DNA of 7,422 bases from an uncultured Polaribacter sp. (GTDB lineage: Bacteria; Bacteroidota; Bacteroidia; Flavobacteriales; Flavobacteriaceae). A model generated the notes under the pieces. It searched no databases, was not told where the DNA came from, and saw nothing but the letters and a program-made list of their open reading frames with translations. A program made the position numbers and the translations under genes. The stretch spans positions 1 through 7,422 of the forward strand of contig CAJXAS010000090.1 in NCBI GenBank assembly GCA_913050305.1, in the 5' to 3' direction. Positions 1-6,475 of the stretch are shown here, one piece after another (position 1 is the first letter of the stretch; every line of letters begins with the position of its first letter).

Positions 1-2
1 CT

Positions 3-119
3 ACACAAGGAACTACAAAAGAAGGTGACAAAGATTATATTGTGCGAGCTTCCCTATCACCAAATTTAAATCTTGAACTACATAAGAAAGTGTTTTTAAG
101 TTTTGTTGAAAGTCTTTAA
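3..119 (+). CDS. 3' end of an unidentified protein (partial)
   Basis: An open frame enters from the left edge (third base of the window) and ends at TAA 117-119, giving the last 38 residues of a protein. The tail is hydrophilic and then amphipathic, ending in LHKKVFLSFVESL. I do not recognise the family. An ending of this type, a beta strand followed by a helix with spaced Phe and Leu, is seen in small PsbP/DcrB-like domains, but 38 residues are too few to assign it. The other two plus frames are closed by stops within the first 70 bases, which supports this frame. The next gene lies 212 bp downstream, so the two are probably not co-translated. Confidence 0.5.
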   Translation, partial: TQGTTKEGDKDYIVRASLSPNLNLELHKKVFLSFVESL

Positions 120-154
120 TATTAATTTATAAACTGTTACTGGAAGCTGGGAAT

Positions 155-190
155 CTATTTGTTAACATAACGGTTATTTTTAACAAATAG
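155..190. repeat. Nested inverted repeat (operator- or hairpin-like)
   Basis: CTATTTGTTAA (155-165) and TTAACAAATAG (180-190) are perfect 11-bp inverted arms. Inside the 14-base spacer sits a second palindrome, ATAAC-G-GTTAT (167-177). No T-run follows on the plus strand, so this is not a clean intrinsic terminator for the gene ending at 119. A symmetric protein-binding site, or an RNA hairpin protecting a 3' end, are alternatives. It lies 142 bp upstream of the lipoprotein start. The symmetry is directly visible; any function is inference. Confidence 0.6.
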
Positions 191-240
191 GTTGATTTAT
201 TCGAAGGAACAAAGGAATCTTTTTAATTTAGACCTAATTT

Positions 241-265
241 TTAAAGAATAGTTTAACTTCTTTAA
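241..265. repeat. Short AT-rich inverted repeat upstream of lipoprotein
   Basis: TTAAAGAA (241-248) is repeated inverted as TTCTTTAA (258-265) around a 9-base spacer. It lies about 22 bp upstream of a weak -7-like sequence, TAAATTTA, at 287-294. In such AT-rich DNA an 8-bp match can arise by chance. No convincing TTTG -33 box is present at the right distance, so I do not call a promoter for the lipoprotein here. Confidence 0.3.
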
Positions 266-331
266 TAAAGACTGTAACAAAACCTTTAAATTTACCCACT
301 AAAATAGATAATAAATACAACCAAACCTATT

Positions 332-1012
332 ATGAAAAATTTATTACAAGTTTTATTTTTAGTTTTATGCTGCTTAGGTTGCTCATCTTCTGGAAACTCT
401 GATACTTTTATTAAAGATACAACTGGCCGTTATTTATTTAATGTTAACGAAGTTTTAGAGGTTTATTATAAGGAACAAGTCTTGTTTGTAAAATGGCGAG
501 GAAGAGAAGATATTCAACCTTTAAAAATAAACGATAGTTCCTTCTATATGAAAGAATTAAATGAAAAGATAATATTTATTACAACTCCAAAAACGCATAT
601 AGAGTTGGATGAGAAAACGGAGCATAAAGGTGTAAAGTATCACTTTAAAAAAATGGATATTGGTGAGAAAACGCCAAAAGAGTATTTTGACGCTGAAGAT
701 TTTCAGAATGCTCAGATTGGTTTTATTAAAATTCAAAAAACAGATTCTTTAAACCCTGCCATAAAGCAGAGTGTTTTGAGCCGAGTAGGATATAACTATC
801 AAAACAACAAGAATTTTAAAAAGGCTATTGAAATCTTAAAAATAAATACCCTTCTTTATCCAACCAGCTCCAATACCTATGATCAATTAGGAGATGCATA
901 TTTAAAAACTAAAGACACCACGAACGCTATTGTAAATTACACGAAAGCATTGTCTATAAATCCAGAAAATCGTGGTTCTTTAAGAATGTTGAGTGAAATT
1001 AGTGAAAAATAA
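332..1012 (+). CDS. TPR-containing lipoprotein, function unknown
   Basis: Predicted exported lipoprotein of 226 residues. The N-terminus MKNLL plus a hydrophobic stretch (residues 4-16) ends in C-L-G-C, with Cys17 as the likely lipidated residue. The -3 position is Cys rather than the usual Leu. The serine-rich residues after Cys17 lack the acidic LES-type surface signal known in some Bacteroidetes lipoproteins, so periplasmic anchoring is my guess. Residues about 30-108 are beta-rich (GRYLFNVNEVLEVYY, then LFVKW) and resemble in pattern the small beta domains that follow serine hydrolases in this phylum (DUF3471-like), but this is only a resemblance. Residues about 147-180 and 181-214 form two TPR units; the second (TYDQLGDAY...KALSINPEN) is close to consensus. 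TPRs usually mediate protein contacts. No catalytic motif is visible. The start is supported by the signal peptide beginning at this Met. It appears to be monocistronic. Confidence 0.8.
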   Translation: MKNLLQVLFLVLCCLGCSSSGNSDTFIKDTTGRYLFNVNEVLEVYYKEQVLFVKWRGREDIQPLKINDSSFYMKELNEKIIFITTPKTHIELDEKTEHKGVKYHFKKMDIGEKTPKEYFDAEDFQNAQIGFIKIQKTDSLNPAIKQSVLSRVGYNYQNNKNFKKAIEILKINTLLYPTSSNTYDQLGDAYLKTKDTTNAIVNYTKALSINPENRGSLRMLSEISEK

Positions 1013-1023
1013 ACCTAGTTAAA

Positions 1024-1068
1024 CCCATGGCTATAAACATTATGGGCTTCAAATTTTTTAATTTTTAT
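1024..1068 (+). terminator. Weak candidate terminator after the lipoprotein gene
   Basis: CCCAT (1024-1028) pairs with ATGGG (1042-1046) across a 13-base loop, followed by a T-rich tract (1054-1068). The stem is only 5 bp and the loop is long, so this is a weak call. Position after the stop at 1012 and before the next start at 1113 fits. Confidence 0.3.
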
Positions 1069-1112
1069 ATGTATTAAAATACTCATATCTTTAAAACATA
1101 ATTTGTAGCCAT

Positions 1113-1580
1113 ATGAAAACTGCACAAGAATGGTTTGATGAGTGCGCAATTAGCCATCAAAATAAAACAAATCAACTAGTACATTATATTTGTGTTCCGG
1201 TAATTTTCTTTAGTGTAATTGGACTCTTAATGAGTATACCAAATGAGTTTTTAGAAATTAATTTTGGTTTGTACAATCCATTAATAGAAAATTGGGCAGC
1301 CGTTGTTGGAATTATCATCTCTTTTTTTTACCTACGTTTAGGTTTCTGGTATTTTATAGAAATGCTTTTTGTAATACTATTGTGTATTATCGGAAATTAT
1401 TGGTTAAGTAACAATACAAACCTATTGTATGCATCTATAAGCATTTTTGTTTTAGGTTGGATTGGCCAATTCTGGGGACATAAAATTGAGGGTATAAAAC
1501 CTTCTTTTATTAAAGATTTACAGTTTTTATTGATTGGTCCTCTATGGGTTATTCAGAAATTAGGCAGCAAGAAAAAATAG
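1113..1580 (+). CDS. Mpo1-like / DUF962 membrane protein
   Basis: A 155-residue polytopic membrane protein of the DUF962 (Mpo1/YGL010w-like) family. The diagnostic N-terminal motif is present: S-H15-Q-N-K-T-N20-Q-L-V-H24-Y-I-C-V-P, followed by hydrophobic segments at about 22-42, 60-76, 80-98 and 103-121. A C-terminal G-Q-F-W-G-H123-K-I-E-G-x-K-P motif matches the family's second conserved histidine region. In yeast Mpo1 is an Fe(II)-dependent dioxygenase in alpha-oxidation of 2-hydroxy fatty acids from phytosphingosine, and conserved histidines are needed. H15, H24 and H123 are the visible candidates for metal ligands here. The bacterial substrate is unknown; a role in fatty-acid or lipid alpha-oxidation in the inner membrane is inference. 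The gene ends one base before the csaA-like gene, implying one transcript. A 7-base TAATTTG at 1099-1105 resembles a -7 box but is a base short and very near the ATG, so I do not call a promoter. Confidence 0.85.
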   Translation: MKTAQEWFDECAISHQNKTNQLVHYICVPVIFFSVIGLLMSIPNEFLEINFGLYNPLIENWAAVVGIIISFFYLRLGFWYFIEMLFVILLCIIGNYWLSNNTNLLYASISIFVLGWIGQFWGHKIEGIKPSFIKDLQFLLIGPLWVIQKLGSKKK

Positions 1581-1581
1581 A

Positions 1582-1920
1582 ATGAAACAAGAAATAACAT
1601 TTGAAGATTTTCTAAAAGTAGATCTTAGAATAGGAACTATTATTGAAGTAAACGATTTTCCAAAAGCTAAAAAACCTGCGTATCAATTAAAAATAGATTT
1701 TGGAGCTTTAGGAATTAAAAAAACAAGTGCTCAAATTACAGATTTGTACTCAAAAAAAGATTTACTAAACAAACAAGTATCTGCTATTGTAAATTTTAAA
1801 CCTAGACAGATTGCCAATTTCATAAGCGAAGTCTTAGTTTTAGGTATTTACAATACGGAAGGAAAAGTTGTTTTATTAAAATCTTCTAAGCAGGCTAAAA
1901 ATGGAGAAACGATTGGGTAA
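1582..1920 (+). CDS. csaA: CsaA-like tRNA-binding domain protein
   Basis: A 112-residue, single-domain OB-fold tRNA-binding protein of the CsaA type, related to the C-terminal dimerisation domain of methionyl-tRNA synthetase and to Arc1p/EMAPII domains. Visible hallmarks are F-L-K-V-D-L-R-I-G-T-I (10-20), N-F-K-P-R-Q-I (71-77) and S-E-V-L-V-L-G (82-88). The length matches B. subtilis CsaA (about 110 residues). CsaA was described as an export-related chaperone in Bacillus and binds tRNA in structural and biochemical work, so 'chaperone' versus 'tRNA binding' is unresolved for this homologue. It is cytoplasmic, with no signal or membrane segment. It begins one base after the stop of the DUF962 gene (TAG-A-ATG), strongly suggesting translational coupling. 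The start is the only Met before the conserved EDFLKVDLRIG region. It is convergent with the Pmp3-like gene, 50 bp away, and no clear terminator is seen between them. Confidence 0.92.
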   Translation: MKQEITFEDFLKVDLRIGTIIEVNDFPKAKKPAYQLKIDFGALGIKKTSAQITDLYSKKDLLNKQVSAIVNFKPRQIANFISEVLVLGIYNTEGKVVLLKSSKQAKNGETIG

Positions 1921-1970
1921 TTTTTAGTTTTAAATTAAGAGAATGTTTCGTGTGACGCAATGAAAATTTA

Positions 1971-2129
1971 TTAATTCTTAGGGTTATTCAAAATCACTAA
2001 AGCTCCAATTACACCAGGAATCCAGCCACATAGAGTTAGTAATAAAATAATAAAGAAAGAACCACAACCTTTTCCAATTACTGATAATGGTGGAAAAACG
2101 ATAGCTAGTAAAACTCTAAAAAAACTCAT
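1971..2129 (-). CDS. Pmp3/YqaE (UPF0057) small membrane protein
   Basis: A short minus-strand gene of 52 codons, ATG at 2129-2127 and TAA at 1973-1971. The protein carries the full family pattern: an N-terminal helix with L-L-A-I-V-F-P-P (7-14), then G-K-G-C-G (19-23), then a hydrophobic run into L-L-T-L-C-G-W-I-P-G-V-I-G-A (30-43). This matches the Pmp3/YqaE family, which are proteolipids of about 50 residues with two membrane helices. In yeast and plants they affect membrane potential and salt tolerance; bacterial members are often stress-induced, with unclear molecular function. Length and both signature motifs are complete, so I regard it as an intact gene despite its size. It converges on csaA. 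No TAnnTTTG box is seen immediately upstream, so its promoter is unidentified. Confidence 0.93.
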   Translation of the reverse strand: MSFFRVLLAIVFPPLSVIGKGCGSFFIILLLTLCGWIPGVIGALVILNNPKN

Positions 2130-2344
2130 TTATATATTTAATTAGTTATAGTAATAAGACGTTTATCTATTGATTTTGTTACCGAAATAAATCGAAAAAC
2201 CTCAAGGCTTAACTCTAAAACTTCGCGACTCCGGAACTTGGTTACTCTAAACAAATTCTCGTTACGGTTTTTTTCGTTATTCAGAAAACTACTCGAAGTT
2301 ACTTTATGAATATTAAGACTTCTACTCTTTGTAAATTTAAAAAA
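2130..2344. other. Gene-free interval between Pmp3-like gene and M14 peptidase
   Basis: The 215-bp space lies downstream of the minus-strand peptidase gene and upstream of the minus-strand Pmp3-like gene. It contains the repeat-like segment described separately (2178-2302) and otherwise only AT-rich DNA. I find no convincing ORF, tRNA or hairpin-plus-T-run terminator. The promoter of the Pmp3-like gene must lie here or further upstream, but no consensus match is obvious. Confidence 0.6.
2178..2302. repeat. Probable dispersed intergenic repeat element (CpG-rich)
   Basis: This stretch differs from its surroundings: it is rich in CpG (TCGA, CGCG, CCGG, TCGTTACGG) and about 37% GC over 2191-2300. 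It contains GTTAC four times (2178, 2241, 2261, 2298), ACTCTAAA twice (2212-2219 and 2244-2251), an inverted pair AACTTCG (2219-2225)/CGAAGTT (2294-2300), and an imperfect inverted pair CGAAAAACC (2193-2201)/GGTTTTTTTCG (2266-2276). Phrases such as ACTTCGAGTAG and TCGAAAAACCTCAAGGCTTAA are, from memory, of a type seen in many intergenic gaps of flavobacterial genomes; this is unverified recall. Without another copy in the window I cannot prove it is repeated. Confidence 0.45.
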
Positions 2345-4843
2345 CTACATCTTATCTCCAAAGAAAATAGCATTCATTAGTAGCTTATTTGTTCCGTACC
2401 AAAAGGCTCTAAAATTAGTATTATCTGTAAATATAAGAACACGCCCTTTACCTAATTTTTCTACCTTAAAAGGAAGCGTATTTTTAATACGTTTTGCATT
2501 TTCTTTAGAAATATAACCACTTAACAATGGGTTTTCTGTGTATTGAATAGGATTATTATAACTTTTAGTATCTGCTTTTATAAACAAAGTAGAGTTTCTA
2601 AACAACGCTAATTTATCGCTGTTATAACCAAAATTTATAGGATGGGACCTGTCTAAATTTGCTTCAAAAATAGCACCACCAATATACTGTGCACCAGACT
2701 GTAATGACTTATTTTCAAATGAAACATTCTGAATCGTATCCATCTTTGTTTTATCAAAATCTAAACTGATAAACTTACTTTTTTCCAACCATTTTGCTGT
2801 ATTCTTGTAACCTATTAAAACACCACCATTTTTAACCCAAGTTTTCAATTTCTCTTCTGATACTTTTCCTAATTTGGAACTGCTAGGAACTATAATAGCT
2901 GTGTATTTACTTATATCTATTTTCGTAAAATAACTCATATCTAAACGTGTTAATTTCATATCAAAACGTTGATCTAACAAATGCCAAATTTCTCCAGAAT
3001 CATTTCCTGCTATTCCGTTGCCCACTAGCATTGCTACTTTCTGATTCTTAATATTACTGAAGTTATTACTTCCTAAATCAATTCCATCATTTAAACCCGT
3101 AGTAACTCCGTTGATAGCAGTATGACTTTCTACTGCTGTTTTTTGTAAAAATTGATACAATTTTAACGCGCCTAAATCCTGATTCTGAACAGGAATAAAA
3201 ATAGTTCCATATTCATATGAAGTGCCACCATTTTTAAAGTTCTTCATAGAAACTTTTGCATGTAGTCCTTTTTGTAAGATTGCGTTCAATGCTTTTGGTG
3301 CATAATATTCATTCCAAGGCATTAAATAACCATAATCACTTTTAAAAGAAACAATACCCTCTTTCATTTTTAATTCAGAAATCTCATTCCCTGCTTTTTT
3401 AAGTGAAATATTCTCAGCGTAATCGACACCAAATGCATAATTAAAAGTCCAAGCTGAAACATCATAAAACAAACTATCTTTAAACTTTTTTCGAACATCA
3501 AACATTGCTTTTACCAAACGTTGATTCTTTTGATTCATAGGAACTACATAACTATATCCTTTCTTAAACGTATTCCCATTTTGAGTGAAATCGTCTTTCA
3601 CCTCATGAATTTTAATTTGATGACGCTTTAAAACTTCCGCCAAATGATAACTCTTAGCAGCATCTTTTTCATCACCAAAAACTAGCGCTTTATTTACGCC
3701 TGTGCTTCTAGATTCTTTGTAAAAATTTTGTTGGTATTTCAAAATTTTAATTCTCATCTTTCGCGCAGCTTCTAAAGTAGATAATGCAGCCGTAAACTGA
3801 TTTCTGATGGTAAAAGGGAATGTTAGTACACCGTTTACAGTTTCTTGCGCGTGCCCTCTAGAACTTGCCTGCTCAAACAAAATACCAATACTTCCGTTAA
3901 TATCTGGAAACGTAGACCCCTTACCGTAGTAAAAATCATCAAAGCTTTCTTCAGAATAATAAAGAGAACCTATTTTATCTAAAGCTTTTGCGTGATAAGT
4001 TGCAATTTCTTTAGTTAAATCTTGATTCATTTGAGGAGTTAAGGGGTTTGTTCTGCTCGGAATTCCTGGTTGAAAAAAGAAACTAGAATTACTTCCCATT
4101 TCATGATGATCCGTTAGAATATTAGGCAGCCATTTATGAAAACTTGCAATTCTTGCTCTACTCTCTGGTAATTGCACTGGTAACCAATCTCTGTTCATAT
4201 CGAATTGATAATGATTGGTTCTTCCTCTTGGCCAAATTTCTGTATATTCTCTGTCGTTTGGATCTGGATTAATGTTTTTACTTCTATTTGTGTTTGCCCA
4301 GTATGCAAAACGTTGCAATCCATCAGGATTAAAAGATGGATCAAATAAAATAACAGCATTATTCAACAAGTCATCTATTGCTGTTCCTTGTGCAGCAGCT
4401 AAATAATAAGCAACAGCCAATGCAGCGTTAGATCCACTTGGTTCGTTTCCATGTATTGAAAACCCTTGATACACCACAATAGGATTTTCTGCAATAGATA
4501 CAGAACTACTGTTTGTTGCTTTAATATGTGTTTTTCTAATACTTTCTAAATTCTGATGATTTTTTGGTGAAGTAATCGTTAATAATAACAGGGGTCTGTC
4601 TTCGAATGTTTTGCCTCTATATTCAATAGAAATTCTATCTGACGAAGCCGCCAAAGCTTTCATATATTCAACTAACTTATCATGTGTAATGTGCCATTCG
4701 CCTACTTCATGACCAATAACAGAAACTGGAGTTGGAATACTTTTATCATAGCTTACATCTTTTGGTAGATAATATGATAAATCTACTTTCTGCGCTATTG
4801 TAGAAAACGACACAAATAGACATAGGAATAAAAGTTTTTTCAT
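2345..4843 (-). CDS. Secreted M14 zinc carboxypeptidase with GATase-like C-terminal domain
   Basis: Predicted exported peptidase of 832 residues. I start it at ATG 4843, not at the longer frame opening at 4942. From 4843 the protein begins with a clean signal peptide (MKKLLFLCLFVSFSTIA, likely cut before Q18), and a promoter lies between 4867 and 4898, inside the longer frame. The M14 catalytic domain spans about 50-360. It has H131-G-N-E134 (zinc ligands, in SIHGNEPSG), N-P-D-G (172-175), D-M-N-R-D-W (215-220, the substrate-binding Asn-Arg pair), D-H-H-E (245-248, third zinc His), and F-E324-Q-A-S as the likely catalytic Glu. All key residues are present, so it should be active on peptides or cell-wall peptides; the actual substrate is unknown. 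A long middle region is followed by a C-terminal part (from about 600) starting K-V-A-M-L-V-G-N-G with IIVPSSS at about 648-654, resembling a ThuA/GATase1-like fold. Transcription is separated from guaB by a strong terminator. Confidence 0.88.
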   Translation of the reverse strand: MKKLLFLCLFVSFSTIAQKVDLSYYLPKDVSYDKSIPTPVSVIGHEVGEWHITHDKLVEYMKALAASSDRISIEYRGKTFEDRPLLLLTITSPKNHQNLESIRKTHIKATNSSSVSIAENPIVVYQGFSIHGNEPSGSNAALAVAYYLAAAQGTAIDDLLNNAVILFDPSFNPDGLQRFAYWANTNRSKNINPDPNDREYTEIWPRGRTNHYQFDMNRDWLPVQLPESRARIASFHKWLPNILTDHHEMGSNSSFFFQPGIPSRTNPLTPQMNQDLTKEIATYHAKALDKIGSLYYSEESFDDFYYGKGSTFPDINGSIGILFEQASSRGHAQETVNGVLTFPFTIRNQFTAALSTLEAARKMRIKILKYQQNFYKESRSTGVNKALVFGDEKDAAKSYHLAEVLKRHQIKIHEVKDDFTQNGNTFKKGYSYVVPMNQKNQRLVKAMFDVRKKFKDSLFYDVSAWTFNYAFGVDYAENISLKKAGNEISELKMKEGIVSFKSDYGYLMPWNEYYAPKALNAILQKGLHAKVSMKNFKNGGTSYEYGTIFIPVQNQDLGALKLYQFLQKTAVESHTAINGVTTGLNDGIDLGSNNFSNIKNQKVAMLVGNGIAGNDSGEIWHLLDQRFDMKLTRLDMSYFTKIDISKYTAIIVPSSSKLGKVSEEKLKTWVKNGGVLIGYKNTAKWLEKSKFISLDFDKTKMDTIQNVSFENKSLQSGAQYIGGAIFEANLDRSHPINFGYNSDKLALFRNSTLFIKADTKSYNNPIQYTENPLLSGYISKENAKRIKNTLPFKVEKLGKGRVLIFTDNTNFRAFWYGTNKLLMNAIFFGDKM

Positions 4844-4866
4844 AAGAAATAAAGTTAGGTTTTGAA

Positions 4867-4898
4867 CAAATATAGCAATTCCAATAATAGTTCCTAAA
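4867..4898 (-). promoter_or_regulatory. Promoter of the M14 peptidase gene
   Basis: On the minus strand TATATTTG (4874-4867) is a perfect match to the Bacteroidetes -7 box TAnnTTTG. TTTA (4898-4895) lies 20 bases upstream, one base off the -33 box TTTG. The start codon at 4843 would follow after a leader of roughly 17-20 bases. The position confirms that the upstream in-frame Met at 4942 is not the real start. Confidence 0.65.
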
Positions 4899-4942
4899 TA
4901 CTTTAACAGTGATTTATAAATTCTAAAAAACGTTAAAACCAA

Positions 4943-4972
4943 AAAAGCTCAAGAACTAAATCTTGAGCTTTT
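4943..4972 (-). terminator. Intrinsic terminator of guaB
   Basis: AAAAGCTCAAGA (4943-4954) and TCTTGAGCTTTT (4961-4972) form a perfect 12-bp stem with a 6-base loop. Read on the minus strand, the hairpin ends in a run of six T. It lies 24 bases after the guaB stop and about 45 bases before the peptidase promoter, so it insulates the two genes. On the plus strand the 3' arm also ends in four T, but no plus-strand gene needs it. Confidence 0.85.
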
Positions 4973-4996
4973 AAAATATTTATAATTTTTCTAATT

Positions 4997-6472
4997 TTAT
5001 CTTCTACTATAATTAGGAGATTCTTTAGTAATATGAACATCATGAGGATGACTTTCATTAATTCCACTGGCAGTAATTCTAACAAATTTTCCAGTTTCTT
5101 TTAATGTTTCGATATCTTTAGCTCCACAATATCCCATTCCTGCGCGCAAACCACCAACAAACTGATGAATACTTTCATCTAAGTCTCCTTTATAAGGAAC
5201 TCTGCCCACAATTCCTTCAGGAACTAACTTTTTAATATCTGCTTCTACATCTTGAAAGTAACGGTCTTTAGAACCTTGTTTCATTGCTTCTACAGATCCC
5301 ATACCTCTATAAGATTTGAACTTTCTTCCTTCATAAATAATCATTTCTCCAGGAGATTCTTTTGTACCTGCTAATAAAGAACCTAGCATTACACAATCTG
5401 CACCTGCAGCAATTGCCTTCGGAATATCACCTGTATAACGAATTCCACCATCTGCAATTACGGGAACTCCACTACCTTTAATAGCCGCAGCAACCTCTAA
5501 AACTGCAGAAAATTGAGGAAACCCAACTCCAGCGATAATTCTAGTAGTACAGATAGAACCAGGACCGATACCTACTTTTACAGCATCTGCCCCTGCTTCT
5601 ACTAAATATTTAGCAGCAGCACCTGTTGCAATATTTCCAACAACCACATCTAAATTAGGAAATGCAGCTTTTACTTGCTTTAAAACCGTTACCACTCCTT
5701 TTGTATGACCGTGGGCTGTATCTATGATTACAGCATCTACACCCGCTTTTACAAGCGCTTCTGCCCTTTCTACAGCGTCATTCGTAACACCTAGCGCAGC
5801 AGCAACTCTTAATCTACCAAAAGAATCTTTGTTAGCAATTGGTTTCTGAGTAACTTTTGTAATATCTCTAAACGTAATTAATCCTTTTAAGATATATGCA
5901 TCATCTACGATTAACAGTTTTTCTATTTTATAATTTTGTAAGATCTTCTCTGCATCATTTAAAGAAGTTCCAACAGCAGCAGTTACCAAGTCTTTACTTG
6001 TCATAATGTCTACAATTGCTATGGTTCCATCATGCTCAAAACGTAAATCTCTGTTCGTTACAATTCCTTTTAAAGTGCCGTCTTCAGCAACAATCGGAAT
6101 TCCTCCAATACCGTGTTCTTTCATGCTTGACTTTGCATCTGCTACAGTAGCCGTTAAAGGCAAGGTCACTGGGTCTAAAATCATTCCAGATTCAGCACGT
6201 TTTACTCTTCTAACTTCTTGTGCCTGCTGCTCAATAGTCATGTTTTTATGCAAAACTCCAATACCCCCTTCTCTGGCAATTGCAATTGCCAAAGCAGATT
6301 CCGTAACAGTATCCATAGCTGCCGAAGCAATAGGAACGTTAATGGTAATGTTTCTCGTAAATTTTGTTTGAATACTTACTTCTCTTGGAAGTACTTCTGA
6401 AAAGGCAGGAATTAATAAAACATCATCATATGTTAAACCTTCTCCTAAAATTTTGTCGTTGTGTGCTGTCAT
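4997..6472 (-). CDS. guaB: Inosine-5'-monophosphate dehydrogenase
   Basis: Cytoplasmic enzyme oxidising IMP to XMP with NAD+, the committed step of guanine nucleotide synthesis. It has 491 residues, the standard length. The N-terminal G-E-G-L-T-Y-D-D-V-L-L (10-20) opens the (beta/alpha)8 barrel. Two CBS domains lie at about 95-147 and 155-207, inserted in the barrel, and usually bind adenine or guanine nucleotides to tune activity. The barrel resumes at about 215. The active-site loop G-P-G-S-I-C308-T-T-R carries the catalytic Cys, D341-G-G-I-R binds the IMP phosphate side, K-S-Y-R-G-M-G-S (386-393) follows, and the mobile flap holds the catalytic R404-Y405 pair. Nothing is missing. It has its own promoter (6498-6528), a hairpin in its leader (6476-6494) and a strong terminator, so it is monocistronic. 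The ATG at 6472 is supported by the promoter spacing and by the family's usual N-terminus. Confidence 0.98.
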   Translation of the reverse strand: MTAHNDKILGEGLTYDDVLLIPAFSEVLPREVSIQTKFTRNITINVPIASAAMDTVTESALAIAIAREGGIGVLHKNMTIEQQAQEVRRVKRAESGMILDPVTLPLTATVADAKSSMKEHGIGGIPIVAEDGTLKGIVTNRDLRFEHDGTIAIVDIMTSKDLVTAAVGTSLNDAEKILQNYKIEKLLIVDDAYILKGLITFRDITKVTQKPIANKDSFGRLRVAAALGVTNDAVERAEALVKAGVDAVIIDTAHGHTKGVVTVLKQVKAAFPNLDVVVGNIATGAAAKYLVEAGADAVKVGIGPGSICTTRIIAGVGFPQFSAVLEVAAAIKGSGVPVIADGGIRYTGDIPKAIAAGADCVMLGSLLAGTKESPGEMIIYEGRKFKSYRGMGSVEAMKQGSKDRYFQDVEADIKKLVPEGIVGRVPYKGDLDESIHQFVGGLRAGMGYCGAKDIETLKETGKFVRITASGINESHPHDVHITKESPNYSRR

Positions 6473-6475
6473 GGT

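Noticed and set aside
1099..1105. TAATTTG as a promoter for the DUF962-csaA pair
   Set aside because: One base short of TAnnTTTG, no TTTG about 19 bases upstream, and only 7 bases before the ATG.
1921..1970. Terminator between the convergent csaA and Pmp3-like genes
   Set aside because: Only a 4-bp TTTC/GAAA pairing with a long loop can be drawn; not better than chance.
4215..4406. Plus-strand open frame of 63 codons inside the M14 gene
   Set aside because: Lies antisense to the conserved M14 catalytic region; no family features and no promoter. A shadow of the real gene.
6006..6400. Two overlapping plus-strand open frames inside guaB
   Set aside because: Both are antisense to the CBS and N-terminal regions of a clearly intact guaB, and neither resembles a known protein.
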